Origin: Glycine soja
Taxonomy: Eukaryota > Streptophyta > Magnoliopsida > Fabales > Fabaceae
Assembly (NCBI RefSeq): GCF_004193775.1
Contig: NC_041006.1
Span: 20,431,365-20,495,364, forward strand
Reading direction: 5' to 3'
DNA length: 64,000 bases
Shown here: positions 1-11,465 of the stretch, in pieces
How the letters are laid out: each line of letters starts with the position of its first letter
Position numbering within the stretch: the stretch's first letter is position 1
Translations under genes and position numbers: made by a program
The notes under the pieces: generated by a model
Seen by the model: only the letters and a program-made list of their open reading frames with translations
What the model was told of the DNA's origin: nothing
Database searches by the model: none

Positions 1-1401
1 TTGCCTTGAATTAATTCCTTTGATAGCCCCTTTGAGCCTATGTTCCCCTTTCTTTGTTTTGAAGCTCATTACAAGCCTTAAGTGAAAAATCATGATATCA
101 CCTTACCCTTACAGCGTGTTTGGATGGAGGAATTTAAAATTATGAGAAATTTTAAATTCTAAGAATTTCAAATACTTCAATTGAAATTCTTTTATTTTCA
201 AAATTTTGTGTTTGGATAAAAAAAGTTAAAATTATGAGGTTGAAAAAAAATGAATGAAAAAAAAGAAAATATATGATTGGTGTGTTAGTTATAGGTGTTC
301 CTCTACGTTCTCAGGCCCGAACGATGTTCCACAATCTCAGAAGGTGTTTCTTGAAGAAGACGGTATGAAGAGAATTTCAATTTCTCACCTTTTAAAAGAA
401 AATTGAAATTCCAGATTTTTAGTTGTTTAAAATTTTGTTTTAAAATTCTAAAATTTTAAATTCTTCACAAAAAAACATCCAAACAATGAATTCTAGATTA
501 TAGAAATTCAAATTCTCTGATAAATTACTTTCCTCGGTTAAAATTCTCTATCCAAACATACTCTTAAGGAATTTTGGAGCTTTGGAATTGTTTTGGGAAT
601 AAGTTGGGAATAAGTGTGGGGGGTATATTTCATTGGAAGATATAATTTTTGGCCATGCTTAATGTTTTATTTTGGCCATGCTTGATGTATCTGTATATTT
701 CCTAGTTCTTGCTTTAATCTTCAAATTCATACTGTTAAAAAAAATGAAAAAAAAATATTTCAATTGCTGCAAATTCGTTCTTCAAAAAAAAAAAAGAGAA
801 GAAGAAAAAAAGTGAAGTTGAATAAATGAGGTCTTGTTATGAGGACTTGATTTGGGAGCCTTGGTTGATTTTGTTGATATTAGAGGGTTTGGGTTTACTA
901 CTTGTGCTTAATTTCCACTTATTCCCCATTGCTCCTCTATTCCTTTGGGATTTAGCTACTTATTCCATATTTTTCTTCCCTACCTTGTCCTTGGCCCCAT
1001 TACAACCTTTAAAGACCTTTTGATCCTCATGTGCATGTGTTTGTCAAGTTGTTGTCAATTTTAGAATTTTGTCAAGTCTATGTGGTGTTTGTTTTGATGG
1101 GTGCTTCTAGAGTAAACAGTAGCCTAGACACTTGAGAGATAGAGTGTATATCTTGTGAGGCTGTATCACTTTTCATTCTTGAGCTAATTAACTATTTTGC
1201 CATGATTGGGTTGCTTGGATGATTTTCACGAATGTCTTGACTCTTTGGACCTCTTCATGTTAGATGTTACCCATTCCTTTCATTCCTTGATGTTCATTTA
1301 GAAATATGTAAATGTTTTTGTTTGTCTCTCTTTGATATCCTTGGATTTTGTTCTTTATTTCATTTTGCCCAGGAGTGCAAAAGGCTAAGTATGGGGGGTT
1401 T
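1..1401 (+). mobile_element. 3' non-coding part of a Ty3/gypsy element (fragment)
   Basis: No convincing coding region is present; the only open frame (826-1023) is a short hydrophobic stretch with no recognisable domain. The text resembles the long AT-rich non-coding tract that legume gypsy elements carry between pol and the 3' LTR. It ends in a purine-rich polypurine-tract-like run (about 1380-1399, ending in ATGGGGGG) just before an LTR-like start at 1402. A MITE interrupts it at 112-564. The family is uncertain (Athila- or Tat-like). The element's coding part lies outside the window. Confidence 0.4.
112..564. mobile_element. Tourist-like MITE (PIF/Harbinger type) with TTA duplication
   Basis: This is a 453-bp AT-rich non-coding element. 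The left end reads CAGCGTGTTTGGATGGAGGA and the right end, reverse complemented, reads GAGTATGTTTGGATAGAGAA, so the termini are imperfect inverted repeats sharing TGTTTGGAT. The trinucleotide TTA lies immediately outside both ends (109-111 and 565-567), the duplication typical of PIF/Harbinger transposons. Subterminal copies of AATTTTAAA-type sequence appear on both sides. It has no transposase and would depend on one encoded elsewhere. Confidence 0.7.
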
Positions 1402-2526
1402 TGATGTGCCATTATTTTCTCCTATTTCTTAACCCTTTTTGCACCATTTTAAGTACTGATTAGTCTTAATTATCAAATTAATTAGGCAGTTTTATTATTT
1501 GGGCCCATTTAGCTAATTTGATGTTTTTAATCTAATTTTAGGAATTAATGAAGCATTGGGCTTGAATCCAGAATTGGGCTTGGGCTTGAATCCAAAATTG
1601 GGCTTGGACTTGAAGAGGGCAGACTATTTTATTCTACAAAATTAGATCTTGTCTTATCTAGATATTATTTAGATTTGATCTCATCTAGATATTACTTCAT
1701 CTAGATCTTATCTTATCTTATCTAGATTTGATTTTATTTTATTTATGGGCATGGATTTAAAATAGATTTGTAAGCTTTGGGGCTGGGAAAAAAAACCATA
1801 TAACAGCACCAAGGTTCTAGTTTAGGCTCTGTCTCTTCTATTTTTCGTTTTTAGTTTTGGTCTCTCTTCTCTTTCGCTTTTATTTTCGTTTTTTACAATT
1901 TCAGTTCACACTTTTAGTTTTATCAATAAAATTTCGTTCTCTATTTGATTAATGGAAGGCTAAGTCCGCAGCGTTGTTTTCTCTTGAGGATCAAGCACAG
2001 TTCTCTTTGAGGTTCTATTATTACTGTTAAATTTTGTTCAGTTTTTCCTCTTCACTAATTACTCTGAATTTGTTGCTATTAATTCATGCATGCTTAGTGC
2101 TTGATTAATTGTCTCTGCGCTTAATTTACGTTCATGCTTAATGATCGTTTATGAGTAATTGGTGTGTGTGATGCTTAATCACATAATGAATGCTTTATGT
2201 TAAATTTCGCTTAGTAATTTAATTTAGGGTTGGATTAAGTGGTTAAACTGATAAAGGATAAATTCTCGCAACCTAGGATAAGAGACTTGCTTGTGAATCA
2301 AGGGGAAACAACATATTTTAATTCTGATAATTTCTAATTCAATTTTACTCGCTGTTTAATTTACAAAAGCAAACAACCCCCCCCCCCCCAATTTGTTCCT
2401 ATTTCCTACTATCTGTTATGAACATTTGGTGTATCATTGCTCGTTGGGAAATGACCTAGGATCAGTTCCTAATTACTACATTTTAATATTTATTTGATTC
2501 GGGTACGGCCTCGATCAGGCACCACA
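1402..2526 (+). mobile_element. Gypsy LTR (probable 3' LTR), about 1.1 kb
   Basis: It begins TGATGTGCC directly after a polypurine-like tract and ends near GGCACCACA, giving short imperfect inverted ends with TG...CA borders. A TATA-like ATATAAC lies near 1797 and an AATAAA-like signal near 1925. A run of C occurs near 2379. Because a polypurine tract precedes it, I read it as the 3' LTR of the element at 1-1401 rather than a solo LTR. The exact right edge is uncertain by several bases, and no partner LTR is in the window to confirm it. Confidence 0.5.
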
Positions 2527-2754
2527 TTTTTATTTTAAAGGTTGTGTATTGCCAACCATTTGTTTAACTTGTTTCATTAGTTGCTAACAATGTTGTATGT
2601 TGTAACATCCCAAAACTATCTAGTAATTCTTTAGAAAGATTATCTAAATATATCTTTTAATAAAAGAAAAGGGTAGGTTGTTATAATCTTTTTAGTAAAA
2701 GAAAATATTAGAGATGTTATTATAATAATTTATTAGATAATTGATTTAAAGATG

Positions 2755-2808
<54 letters not shown>
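2755..2808. repeat. (ATA)n microsatellite
   Basis: An uninterrupted run of about 18 ATA units lies inside the LTR-like fragment. Confidence 0.95.
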
Positions 2809-3461
2809 GGAAAAAAGGGATTTGGCTTTAGTCAATTTGATAGCCCTATATACGTAAACTATTAGAAGAAGAAAAAAGAGAGAGAAAGTTGTGGTTGGTT
2901 ATATTTTTTAATTAGTAAGTAAAGATAATAAAGATAAAAGATAAAGAAAGATTGATTAAAAAAAATTTCAAATTATGTACAACACTCATATAAGGATAGA
3001 TAGTTCATTTTCTTAGAATCATACACATAAACAATCTCTCTTGGCATTAGTGGGTTGCTCAAGGACTGAAAAGAAGGGAGAAAGTGGGGGAAATTCTGTT
3101 GACACAATTGGTAGAAGAGAAGAAGGATAACGAAGAACACCAATTACTTACTTCAAGAGGTGAGTAAAACAAATTTTTCTTCTAAACCCTCCATGGTACA
3201 GTTTGTTAAAAAAACAAGAAAATATAAAAAATTTGATTTAACATGATTATGTTTCCATGTTGGTGAATGATGATTTATACTTTGTTGTAGTAATATATTT
3301 TGTTTGAATATTTTTGGAATAGATCTCTCCTATCTCCTGCATGTGAAATAGCTAATTTGAATGTGATTTGGTGTTACTGATTTCATATTTAAGCATATAA
3401 TTAACAGAAAAAGAATTATAGATTTGGTATTAGTGATTCTTTGATTTCAAACATAGAATGC

Positions 3462-3483
3462 CACACACACACACACACACACA
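3462..3483. repeat. (CA)n microsatellite
   Basis: About 11 CA units. A shorter TG run also occurs near 3953-3968. Confidence 0.9.
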
Positions 3484-4343
3484 TATAATATTGACATGTA
3501 TGTGGTGTAGATTTTATATATTATATGTTATAATGTACTTATGTAATGCATGAAATTGGGAGGATTTATTTGGTAGGTATTTGGAAGTAAAAGAGATGTG
3601 TGATTGGTCATCACTTTCTTGGAAGGGATGATAATGTGCACTCTGTTTTAAAAATAGGATGAGAGATACCTCTATCTGGGATGGGGAAGAGATTTTGGAT
3701 ACCTTTATATGATGGGGAAGATAGTGAGATGTCATTGCATGGATGAGTTCATAGACACCTTGAAGAATCTGAGATCCGCATTGGTTTCTGGAACCAAAGA
3801 GTTGAGTCTAGTGATTCTGGGAATCACTGAATTGTGTCTGTGATGTTTATTTGAATGCATTGAAATGTTGATGTCTATTTACATATTTTTATTTATTAAG
3901 AATGTTATGGGAATAAATTATGATTGTTTTCAATTTGACTTTTATTGGAGTATGTATGTGTGTGTGTATAATATCTTCTTTTTAGTGCGGATACCATGGT
4001 TGATTTCTGGATTATCGCATCGATTGAGAACAATACTATTCGAGAACTCCTTTTAAAACTTGTTTTATTCACTGGGATTATCATCTCATTATAAGTTTTG
4101 TTTTTAGAGTACGAGGAAGAAGCTGCCAAAATTGAGGAGACTTGAAGGCATAGTTTTTGTTAGTTATATTTATTTAGCTTGGTTAGTACTTCAGAATAAG
4201 ATGTATGATGTTGCTACTTATGTTATATTTTTAGCGTTCATTTAGTTTAGATGTCATATGTCATACCCTAATTTCGTTCGGGAACCATTATTTGTTGGCA
4301 TGCGACCTTCTCTTGACTGCCTCAAAATGTTTAACACCCATCG

Positions 4344-4640
4344 TTGTGTAATCCGTAAAGTTTTACAACATTCTGGAAGTAAAAAACAAGTATTGTTGCA
4401 CAATCCGTAAAGTTCCGCAACATTTCGAAAGTAAAAAAAAAAAAGCATTGTTGCGCAATCCGTAAAGTTCCGCAACATTTCGAAAGTAAAAAAAAAAGCA
4501 TTGTTGCGCAATCCGTAAAGTTCCGCAACATTCCGGAAGTCAAAAAGAGCATTCTTGCCTAATCCGTAAAGTTTCACGACATTCCGGAAGGAAAAACAAG
4601 CATCGTTACATAATCCGTAAAGTTTCGTAACATTTCAGAA
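4344..4640 (+). repeat. U3 tandem repeats in LTR A (about 55-60 bp units)
   Basis: About five units, each containing AATCCGTAAAGTT, then a CAACATT-like segment, a GGAAGT/GAAAGT segment, an A-rich run and ATTGTTGC. The A-run differs in length between units. The equivalent array in LTR B is at 14938-15175. Such U3 subrepeats often carry transcription-factor sites; that role is inferred. Confidence 0.85.
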
Positions 4641-4832
4641 AGGAATCAATAAAAAAACACAAAAGGGGGTGTATTTAGTGAAAAGGGGGGTGCAGATAGC
4701 AACCAGGCCCACTTGGGCCTTCTTGAGGGTTCCAACAGAAGGCGGTGCCTTCTGGTGGAAGCAACCCTGCTCGCCTGGACGAGCTGAGCTTGCCTGGGCG
4801 AGCTGGGCGACAAGCACCTCCTTCTTTTCTCC

Positions 4833-4840
4833 TATAAATA
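4833..4840 (+). promoter_or_regulatory. TATA box of LTR A
   Basis: TATAAATA followed by GGGGAGAGAAGG, in the expected position downstream of the U3 repeats and upstream of the R/U5 part. The matching stretch of LTR B lacks it. Confidence 0.6.
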
Positions 4841-5690
4841 GGGGAGAGAAGGCAGAGCAAAAAGGTTCGGCCCTTTTGGTATTGAGGATTCTCTCAAAAT
4901 TAATGAAAAAAATTGTTTCGGTGAAGAAAATCCAAGTCGAGGTGCTTCCGTAACGCTTCTGAGACGTTTTTGTGGGCGATTTCGTGGAGATTCTTCACCG
5001 TTTTTCGGCCTTCAACTGGTAAGTTCCCGAGATCGGATTTTTCAATTCATTCTATGCACCCTTAGTGGTCCCTACTTGTTTCGCATACTTTTATTTTCAT
5101 TTCGTTTGTTTTCCGTACCCCTTTTTAACGTGCTTTAACCATTTATTTAAGCCGTTATTTCGCCTAATAAATGATAAAATGAATTTCAACCAATGATAAA
5201 ATGAATTTCAACATGTAACTTTACCGCTTTTGTAAGAACTACGTAAGTCTAATTTCCTCATCGCAATTGAGGATATGTAGGAGCAAAAACCCCGCTTTTG
5301 TCGACCACCCCAAGAGATCATTAATGGTCCAACGCCTTAACGTTTCTCTCCTTTCAAAAACAAAGAGATCGTTAATGGTCCAACACCTTAACGTTTCTCT
5401 CCTTTCAAAAGAATCAAAAGATCGTTTAAATGGTCCAACGCCTTAAATGACTTTTGTGCGGTTAAAATTGATCTTGCGGAAAAAGATCAAAACAACTTAA
5501 CCAATGTTTAGTTCTCAAAAAACTACGTAGGTCTGATTTCTTCATCGCAATTAAGGATACGTAGGAGCGAGGGAAAACACCCTTGTCGACCACAAAAAGA
5601 TAAAAAAAATACAAAAGGCATAAAAAGACATAAAAACGTAAAAAAGGAAAATAAAACATTTTGAAGTCATATTTGCACACTTGATTAAAG

Positions 5691-5695
5691 ACTGT
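5691..5695. repeat. Left target-site duplication of element N (ACTGT)
   Basis: ACTGT on the left and GCTGT (11225-11229) on the right. The uninterrupted homologous LTR at 16411 reads GCTGT, so the left copy has one substitution. Confidence 0.8.
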
Positions 5696-6669
5696 TGATG
5701 CAATCCTACCCCGCAAAGGCATTGGATAGAAGACTCCAAGAAGATTGGGCTAGAGATGCAAGAGAAGGCCCTAGGGTTCTCATGAGCCTTAGGGTAGATT
5801 TCGAGCCCATGGGCTAAGTATGAGCCCGCTTATCTTTGTACATATTAGATTAAGGTTTCATTATTTTTGGGTCTTGTATTTAGGGCTCCATAATATAGGT
5901 AAGGTACCCTAGAAATGTAGAATTTTTTAGCCCTTGTATTTTAGGGCACCTAGACTAGTTTTTTGTATTAGGGGTAATTTTGTAATTTCACATGCATTAA
6001 GTGAATATTTGATGTATGTGGTTGGAAATAAATTTAATTGAATTGGGAGAAGCCCAATCCAATTAAATTTTAGAGGGGGAGGTGAGCATTTACTTGCTAC
6101 ACCCCATTGCCATATCATATAGTCACACTTTTTGCATGTCCTTCATGATTTACATGCCTCATGACACCTAAGCACACTTAGTGGAGAATCTTGGACTTGT
6201 TCTTGGATTTGTGGGTTGAACCATAGCTAAAATTCACTAATCATAATTAGTGAAAATTTGACTCCAAAATTTGGCTCCACAAATTCAATTTCAAATTCAA
6301 GTGAAATTTGAATAGAATTTCAAATTTCCCTCCAATTTTGTGTGACACTTAGGTTATAAATAGAGGCCATGTGTGTGCATTTTTTAAACTTTGATCATTT
6401 GAATATTAAACTTCAGATTTCGGAGCTCTTTTAGAGCACAAAATTTCGTGCTCTTCTCTTCCCCTCCCTTCATTCATTTCCTTCTTATTCCAAGCTCTTA
6501 TCCATGGCCTCCTACGGTGGTGAACTTCTTCTAGACTCATCTTCTCCTTGAAGTGGCGTCTCCTCTCTCTCTGCCTTCTCCATTCCGCTGCCATTCATCT
6601 TCCAAGAAGCAAAGGAATCCATTGATGAAGAAGATCCTAGGCCTACAAGCTCCAATGGAGCTTACATCA
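5696..6669 (+). mobile_element. Element N 5' LTR (974 bp)
   Basis: It runs from TGATGCAATCCTACC to GAGCTTACATCA, with TGATG/CATCA inverted ends. It is the same length as the 3' LTR at 10251-11224 and differs from it at roughly 28 positions by eye (about 3%), mostly transitions. A TATA box (TATAAATA) is at 6355-6362, followed by a CT-rich leader. The minus-strand open frames here are shadows. Confidence 0.95.
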
Positions 6670-6671
6670 TG

Positions 6672-6684
6672 TGGTATCAAGAGC
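6672..6684 (+). promoter_or_regulatory. Primer-binding site of element N (initiator tRNA-Met)
   Basis: TGGTATCAAGAGC lies two bases after the 5' LTR. It is the usual plant TGGTATCAGAGC site for initiator methionine tRNA with one extra A. Confidence 0.85.
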
Positions 6685-8577
6685 ATCTTCATCTAGGTGA
6701 TGTTCTTTTGCTTCCTCTATCTTTTTGTTCGGTGAATTCTCTTTAATTCCTTATTCTTCATCTTATTCTCCGTGTATATCCTCCATTGTATTGTGGTTTG
6801 GTGCTTTTTAGAGTAGATTCAAAAAAAATAAACTGATTAAATCTTAGATCTACACTTGTTCTTGCATTTCTATGGTTCAAATTTTGTAGATCTACTCTTG
6901 AATCATGTTTTTGTGTTGATTTTAGGTTCTATCATTTTTCATTCATAATATTCTTGTGCTGAACCTTAGATCTAAATTTTCTTCCAAAATATTGATTAGA
7001 AAAAAAAACACAAAAATCTAAGTGTAAATCACTTAATCCATGTTGTCTTAGAGTCATGTTTAGTCATAGTAATTGTCACATTATGTTCTAAGTTTGTGTT
7101 GAATTTTTATTTTGTTTATTGAATTCTAGATACATTTGTTCATGTATTCTTGTCATTCTTAGCCTATCTTTTGAATTTTGAGTATAATTCATGCATGTTA
7201 TTTAGTTCATAACATGTTCTAAATCAATTCCTAGAAGTAGTCTTGTTGTTGAACTCTTTTTTTTTTTTGTTTTCTAATTTTCCTACATGATGCCTATGAT
7301 GAAGTTGAGTTGTGGTGCTGAGTTGTGGCTGGATTTGTGAATCAAAATAAGTCTTAAGCTCTCTTGAATTTTGTTATTCAAGATAATTGAGCATAAGCAA
7401 ACACAAATTGTAACTATCCAAGCCTTAAGCAACATAAACACTACTCTTGATTTCTAGGTTGAAATTGCTGGTGTTGGCAGCTTGAACATACGAACTTGTA
7501 TAAATTACTGGGAATTGTTAACTACGTTTGTTGAGCTGAAATGTTTACTGAATTTTCTAAACATATGGATCAAAATTATAAAAAAAGAACCAAGCGATTT
7601 GGATTAAAGGAAAAAATAAGAAAAATCGCACAAGTTGGCAGAAAAATCAGTGTCCGGGAAAAAAAGTGAAAGGGAAGTGTGCTTGTTGTTTTGGCTCAAA
7701 ATTTGTTCTATAATTGGTGCCTATTTTATACCAATCCTAATTCTGAAATTTCAATTGAAAATTATTGTGAAAACAAGTGCCAAAACTAGAGGTTTCTTGA
7801 GTCTTTTTTGTTTTTTTAGTTTTTCTACTCTACTCTAGAGCCATTCTAGGTTTCTCTTTGAGTCCTAGCTTGCTTTTGTGTGCTTTTCATTGCTTTAATT
7901 GTTGAATAATCCTTGAAAATTTGTCTTGTTTAAACTCTATTGGTTTATCTTTCATTTCATTTTTTATTTTAGTCTTTGGTTATTGCTTGTCTCTTTGTTT
8001 CCTTGCTTGTGAGTTGCCATATAGGGAATTGGGAAGGAGGATTGGTGCCATATCTTGAAGAATTTGAGTCAAGAAGCAAGGGGCCAACCACCTTAAGAGC
8101 TATTGGAATAAGAAGCAATCCAAATTGAGTGAAACACTAAAGAGAGAATAGCCACCACAATTGAGGACTTTTTATTCTTTGTAATTTTGTAATTGGCAAT
8201 TTGCTTTGCTTTCAAATTTTATAACAAAAAGACCTTTCATTGGAAGTAAGTTGGGAGCCTCCGCTAGGTCACCCTACTTCCATTTGTGTGTAATAATTTT
8301 TGGCAATTTTCCCTTAGGATAGTGAGTGTTTTGTTGGGAACCTTAAATGAGGTCATCCAAACACTCTTAGGATCCGCCTAGTTTGCATTTCTTTCACTTT
8401 AGTTTCTTGCTTACTTTCATAGTTTATTTTCTTTACTAGCCACACCTAGTTTATCTTGTTATTGCATAGTACTTTCTTCTTTCTTATCACACTTATCTTG
8501 AGTTATTTTGGAACCTTAGCTATTACCTTTTTTTTTACAAACCCCTAACAAGAAAGAACCACAACTTAGGAACCAAC
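6685..8577 (+). other. Non-coding leader of element N
   Basis: About 1.9 kb of AT-rich sequence between primer site and gag. It has repeated TTGTTT/CTTGTG-like runs and no open frame with recognisable content; the 67-residue frame at 7635-7838 is basic then hydrophobic and probably chance. Confidence 0.5.
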
Positions 8578-9357
8578 ATGAGTCATCATTCATCTAGTAT
8601 TAATGGCAAGGGTACTAGTCATCAGGACCCTATATCTAGAATCTTAGATGAGTTGAGTTCTCTCAAGTTATGGAAAGGAAAACTAGAAAGAAAAGAAAAA
8701 GAAAAAGAGAGGGTAAAAATAAATCAAGATGAGAGGGAACAAATAAGGGAAGAAGAAAGAGAAGGAAAATACTAAAAGAATTAAGAAAAGAAAAACATGT
8801 CTCCTATAGTTGTCATAACTCTTGCAAGAGCCTAAGTGAGGAACTTCGTGACTATTATGAAGGAAGGCATAGGTCACATCTTAGACCTCACTCCCATACG
8901 AGAAAAGCAAAGAAAGCCTCAAGAGGATAACATTAACCTCCCATACTTCCATGGGAAGGACAATCTAGAGGCTACCTTAGATTGGGAAATAAGGGTAGAG
9001 CAACAACTTAAAAGGAAATCCACTTCAAAATTTTATGGCTCTCACTCTTATCCAAAGAAAGACCAAGGTCAAGGCATCTTAGAGGTGACACCTTCTAAGC
9101 CCAAAGATTATAAGGGGAAGACAATAGAAAAGCAACCCCTTAAGGCTAGTGTGCAAGAGAAGACTAGCTCCATGAAGTGCTTTAAATGTCTTGGAAGAGG
9201 ACACATTACTTCTCAATGCCCCACCAAGAAAACCATGATTATGAGGGGCCAAGACATTTATAGTAGCCAAGATAAGACTACTACTTCACCTTCCTCTAGT
9301 GAAAGTGAAAAAGCAAAAGGGGAAGAATCTAGTGAAGAAATCTACCCCCAAGAATAA
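8578..9357 (+). pseudogene. Element N gag, shortened, with CCHC zinc knuckle
   Basis: Gag would package element RNA into cytoplasmic virus-like particles. The frame opens at ATG 8578 with a Ser-rich N-terminus and a strongly charged Lys/Glu segment, then has stops at 8773 and again before 8836. The same frame then reads LPYFHGKDNLEATLDWE, a typical start of a chromovirus gag core, but jumps almost at once to a Lys/Ser-rich tail, so most of the capsid core is deleted. A CX2CX4HX4C zinc knuckle (CFKCLGRGHITSQC) is intact at about 9178-9219, followed by an acidic Ser/Glu-rich tail ending in a stop at 9355. It cannot encode a functional gag. Confidence 0.75.
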
Positions 9358-9369
9358 GGACAACCATTA

Positions 9370-10284
9370 GTGGTTAAAGAGAAGTGTAAGAAGGTAAGTG
9401 TCTCCTCCAAGAGGTTAGCTAAGAAGGAAACTCATTTTACAATAAAGACAAACATTAAAGAAACTTTCCCTCTTAGACAACCTCCACATTTTCTCTTTTG
9501 TAAAAAGACACTTGCTAGCATTGCCAAACCTCTTGGGCTTGAGTTTATTCCTCAAGTAAAGAAGTTGTTGGATGAGGGTTTGGTTCGCAAGAGCTTAAAT
9601 CCTTGTGCTTTGTTGGTGTCCAAAATAGGTATTATTAGGCACCAAGTCCCTAAAATAGGTGGTATGATTAATGTTTTGAGTGGTGCAACCCTCTTTTGTA
9701 AAATCACTCGTGCACCTAACATCTTCATGGTGTGTGTACATAGGGACCCATTAGGTAGGTTTGTTCTTATTTTTAGTTTCAATACAAACTTAGGTACTCA
9801 TATGGGACACCTTAGGTTTGTCATACTTTTTGGTAGGAATAATCAACATGAAAATACAGAAAAAAGTATGTTTTATTGCATTACTTTTCTTAATATTTTA
9901 AATAGTGATCAAGGGGTTCCCATGAACCCTAAGAGAATAAAGGTCATTCCTGAGTGGCCCACTCCACCAAGTGTAAGAAAAATTTAGGACTTCCATAACT
10001 TAACAAACTTTTACAAAAGGTTTGTCCCATATTTTTCTATACTTGTAGCACCACTCATTGAGTTGGTGAGAAACCATGTTCCTTCATGGGAAGATGCCCA
10101 GAAAATGGGTTTTCAGACCTTACCTTACTTCAATATACCAAACACCACTAATATATATGCTTTTATTCTTTTTACAAGTGTTAAGGAAAAAAGCCCAGAG
10201 TTTCAAGAACCTCGGGATTTGAGGTCAAATCCTTTTCAAGGGGGAGGGAATGATGCAATCCTACCCTGCAAAGGCATTGGATAG
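9370..10284 (+). pseudogene. Element N pol remnant: partial reverse transcriptase plus polyprotein C-terminus
   Basis: This continues in the same frame as gag. Residues 65-80 of the first part (IPQVKKLLDEGLVRKS) and SGATLFCKI further on are recognisable chromovirus reverse-transcriptase segments. The catalytic YXDD region is absent because of internal deletions, and the connecting segment resumes near 9905 (PMNPKRIKVIPEWPTP). A stop occurs at 9985. The frame then continues through connection-domain remnants and jumps to DLRSNPFQGGGND at about 10219-10257, the very end of a chromovirus polyprotein, finishing inside the 3' LTR at 10284. RNase H and integrase are missing. The element must rely on proteins from other copies, if it is mobile at all. 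Confidence 0.75.
10233..10250 (+). promoter_or_regulatory. Polypurine tract of element N
   Basis: A purine-rich run ending AAGGGGGAGGGAA lies immediately before the 3' LTR start (TGATGCAATC). This is the expected position for plus-strand priming. Confidence 0.85.
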
Positions 10285-11224
10285 AAGACTCCAAGAAGAT
10301 TGGGCCAGAGATGCAAGAGAAGGCCCTAGGGTTCTCATGAGCTTTAGGGTAGATTTCGGGCCCATGGGCTAAGTATGAGCCCGCTTATCTTTGTACATAT
10401 TAGATTAAGGTTTCATTATTTTTGGGCCTTGTATTTATGGCTCCATAATATAGGTAAGGTACCCTAGAAATGTAGAATTTTTTAGCCCTTGTATTTTAGG
10501 GCACCTAGACTAGTTTTTTGTATTAGGGGTAGTTTTGTAATTTCACATGCATTAAGTGAATATTTGATGTGTGTGGTTGGAAATAAATTTAATTGAATTG
10601 GGAGAAGCCCAATCCAATTAAATTTTAGAGGGGGAGGTGAGCATTTACTTGCTACACCCCATTGCCACATCATATAGTCACACTTTTTGCATGTCCTTCA
10701 TGCTTTACATGCCTCATGACACCTAAGCACACTTAGTGGACAATCTTGGACTTGTTCTTGGATTAGTGGGCTGAACCATAGCTAAAATTCACTAATCATA
10801 ATTAGTGAAATTTTGGCTCCAAAATTTGGCTCCACAAATTCAATTTCAAATTCAAGTGAAATTTGAATAGAATTTCAAATTTCTCTCCAATTTTGTGTGA
10901 CACTTAGGTTATAAATAGAGGCCATGTGCGTGCATTTTTTAAACTTTGATCATTTGAATATTAAACTTCAGATTTCAGAGCTCTTTTAGAGCACAAAATT
11001 TCGTGCTCTTCTCTCCCCCTCCCTTCATTCATCTCCTTCTTCCTCCAAGCTCTTATCTATGGCCTCCTATGGTGGTGAGCTTCTTCTAGACTCATCTTCT
11101 CCTTGAAGTGGTGTCTCCTCTCTCTCTTCCTTCTCCATTCCGCTGCCATTCATCTTCCAAGAAGCAAAGGAATCCACTGATGAAGAAGATCCTAGGCCTA
11201 CAAGCTCCAATGGAGCTTACATCA
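10251..11224 (+). mobile_element. Element N 3' LTR (974 bp)
   Basis: Same length and ends as the 5' LTR, with the TATA box at 10910-10917. It is followed by GCTGT, the right-hand target duplication, and then by the continuation of LTR A. Confidence 0.95.
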
Positions 11225-11444
11225 GCTGTCGTCCCTTGTGACGGACGCGTGGGGTGCTAATACCTTCCCCGTGCATTAAAACAACTCTCGAACCTTTCAC
11301 ACTTAAAGTTCATAGACCACACCTTTCCAGTTTTTCCGACGTTTTCCTCGAATAAACATTGGTGGCGACTCCGTGCATTTCCTCCCATGGAAGATGCACC
11401 CGTGAGCCCCGTGTCGCCCTCTCGCCGAAGGGTAGGTTACGACA
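11225..11444 (+). mobile_element. Element A 5' LTR, part 2
   Basis: It resumes at GCTGTCGTCCCTTGTGACGG and matches 16410-16629 of LTR B closely, ending GTAGGTTACGACA directly before the primer site. The first five bases are the right-hand duplication made by element N. Confidence 0.9.
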
Positions 11445-11446
11445 GT

Positions 11447-11465
11447 TGGCGACTCCACTGGGGAC
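11447..11465 (+). promoter_or_regulatory. Primer-binding site of element A (tRNA-Arg-like)
   Basis: TGGCGACTCCACTGGGGAC lies two bases after the LTR. Its complement resembles the 3' end of a plant arginine tRNA as I remember it, the primer reported for Ogre-type elements. Confidence 0.75.

Larger units (their letters stand above)
2601..4258 (+). mobile_element. LTR-like fragment starting TGTAACATCCC, cut by element A
   Basis: The start TGTAACATCC resembles the usual start of many plant chromovirus LTRs (TGTAACAYCC). The region is AT-rich, non-coding and carries microsatellites. There is no matching LTR end before 4258, where element A begins, so this would be the left part of an LTR interrupted by that insertion. 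Identification rests only on the terminal motif and on the lack of genes. The few short open frames here (3514-4129) are overlapping and unlike any protein I know. Confidence 0.3.
4259..5695 (+). mobile_element. Element A 5' LTR, part 1 (Tat/Ogre-like gypsy)
   Basis: The LTR starts TGTCATACCCTAATTTCG, the same start as the LTR at 14850. It contains a U3 tandem repeat, the inverted motif GCTCGCC..GGCGAGC, a TATA box (TATAAATA, 4833-4840), and an R/U5 region whose later part matches the second LTR to GATTAAAG(A/G)CTGT. At 5695 it is interrupted by nested element N. The rest resumes at 11230, with CTGT repeated as part of a 5-bp target duplication. Without the insertion the LTR would be about 1.65 kb, compared with 1.78 kb for the LTR of element B. 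Confidence 0.85.
5696..11224 (+). mobile_element. Nested element N: chromovirus deletion derivative, 5.5 kb
   Basis: A complete insertion: 5' LTR, primer site, internal region, polypurine tract and 3' LTR, flanked by a 5-bp duplication, sitting inside the 5' LTR of element A. The internal 3.6 kb holds a long non-coding leader (6690-8570), a shortened gag with a zinc knuckle, and scraps of reverse transcriptase fused to the extreme end of a polyprotein. RNase H and integrase cores are missing, so it is non-autonomous. The terminal coding segment runs into the 3' LTR, a feature known for some chromoviruses. LTR divergence of about 3% suggests insertion roughly 1 million years ago if a rate of 1.3e-8 per site per year is assumed. 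Confidence 0.9.

Noticed and set aside
826..1023. 65-codon plus-strand frame
   Set aside because: Hydrophobic low-complexity text in a gypsy non-coding region, with no family resemblance.
4254..4577. Repetitive minus-strand frames with LRNFTDCATMLF-like words
   Set aside because: They are the U3 tandem repeats of LTR A read backwards; the same frames recur over the U3 repeats of LTR B.
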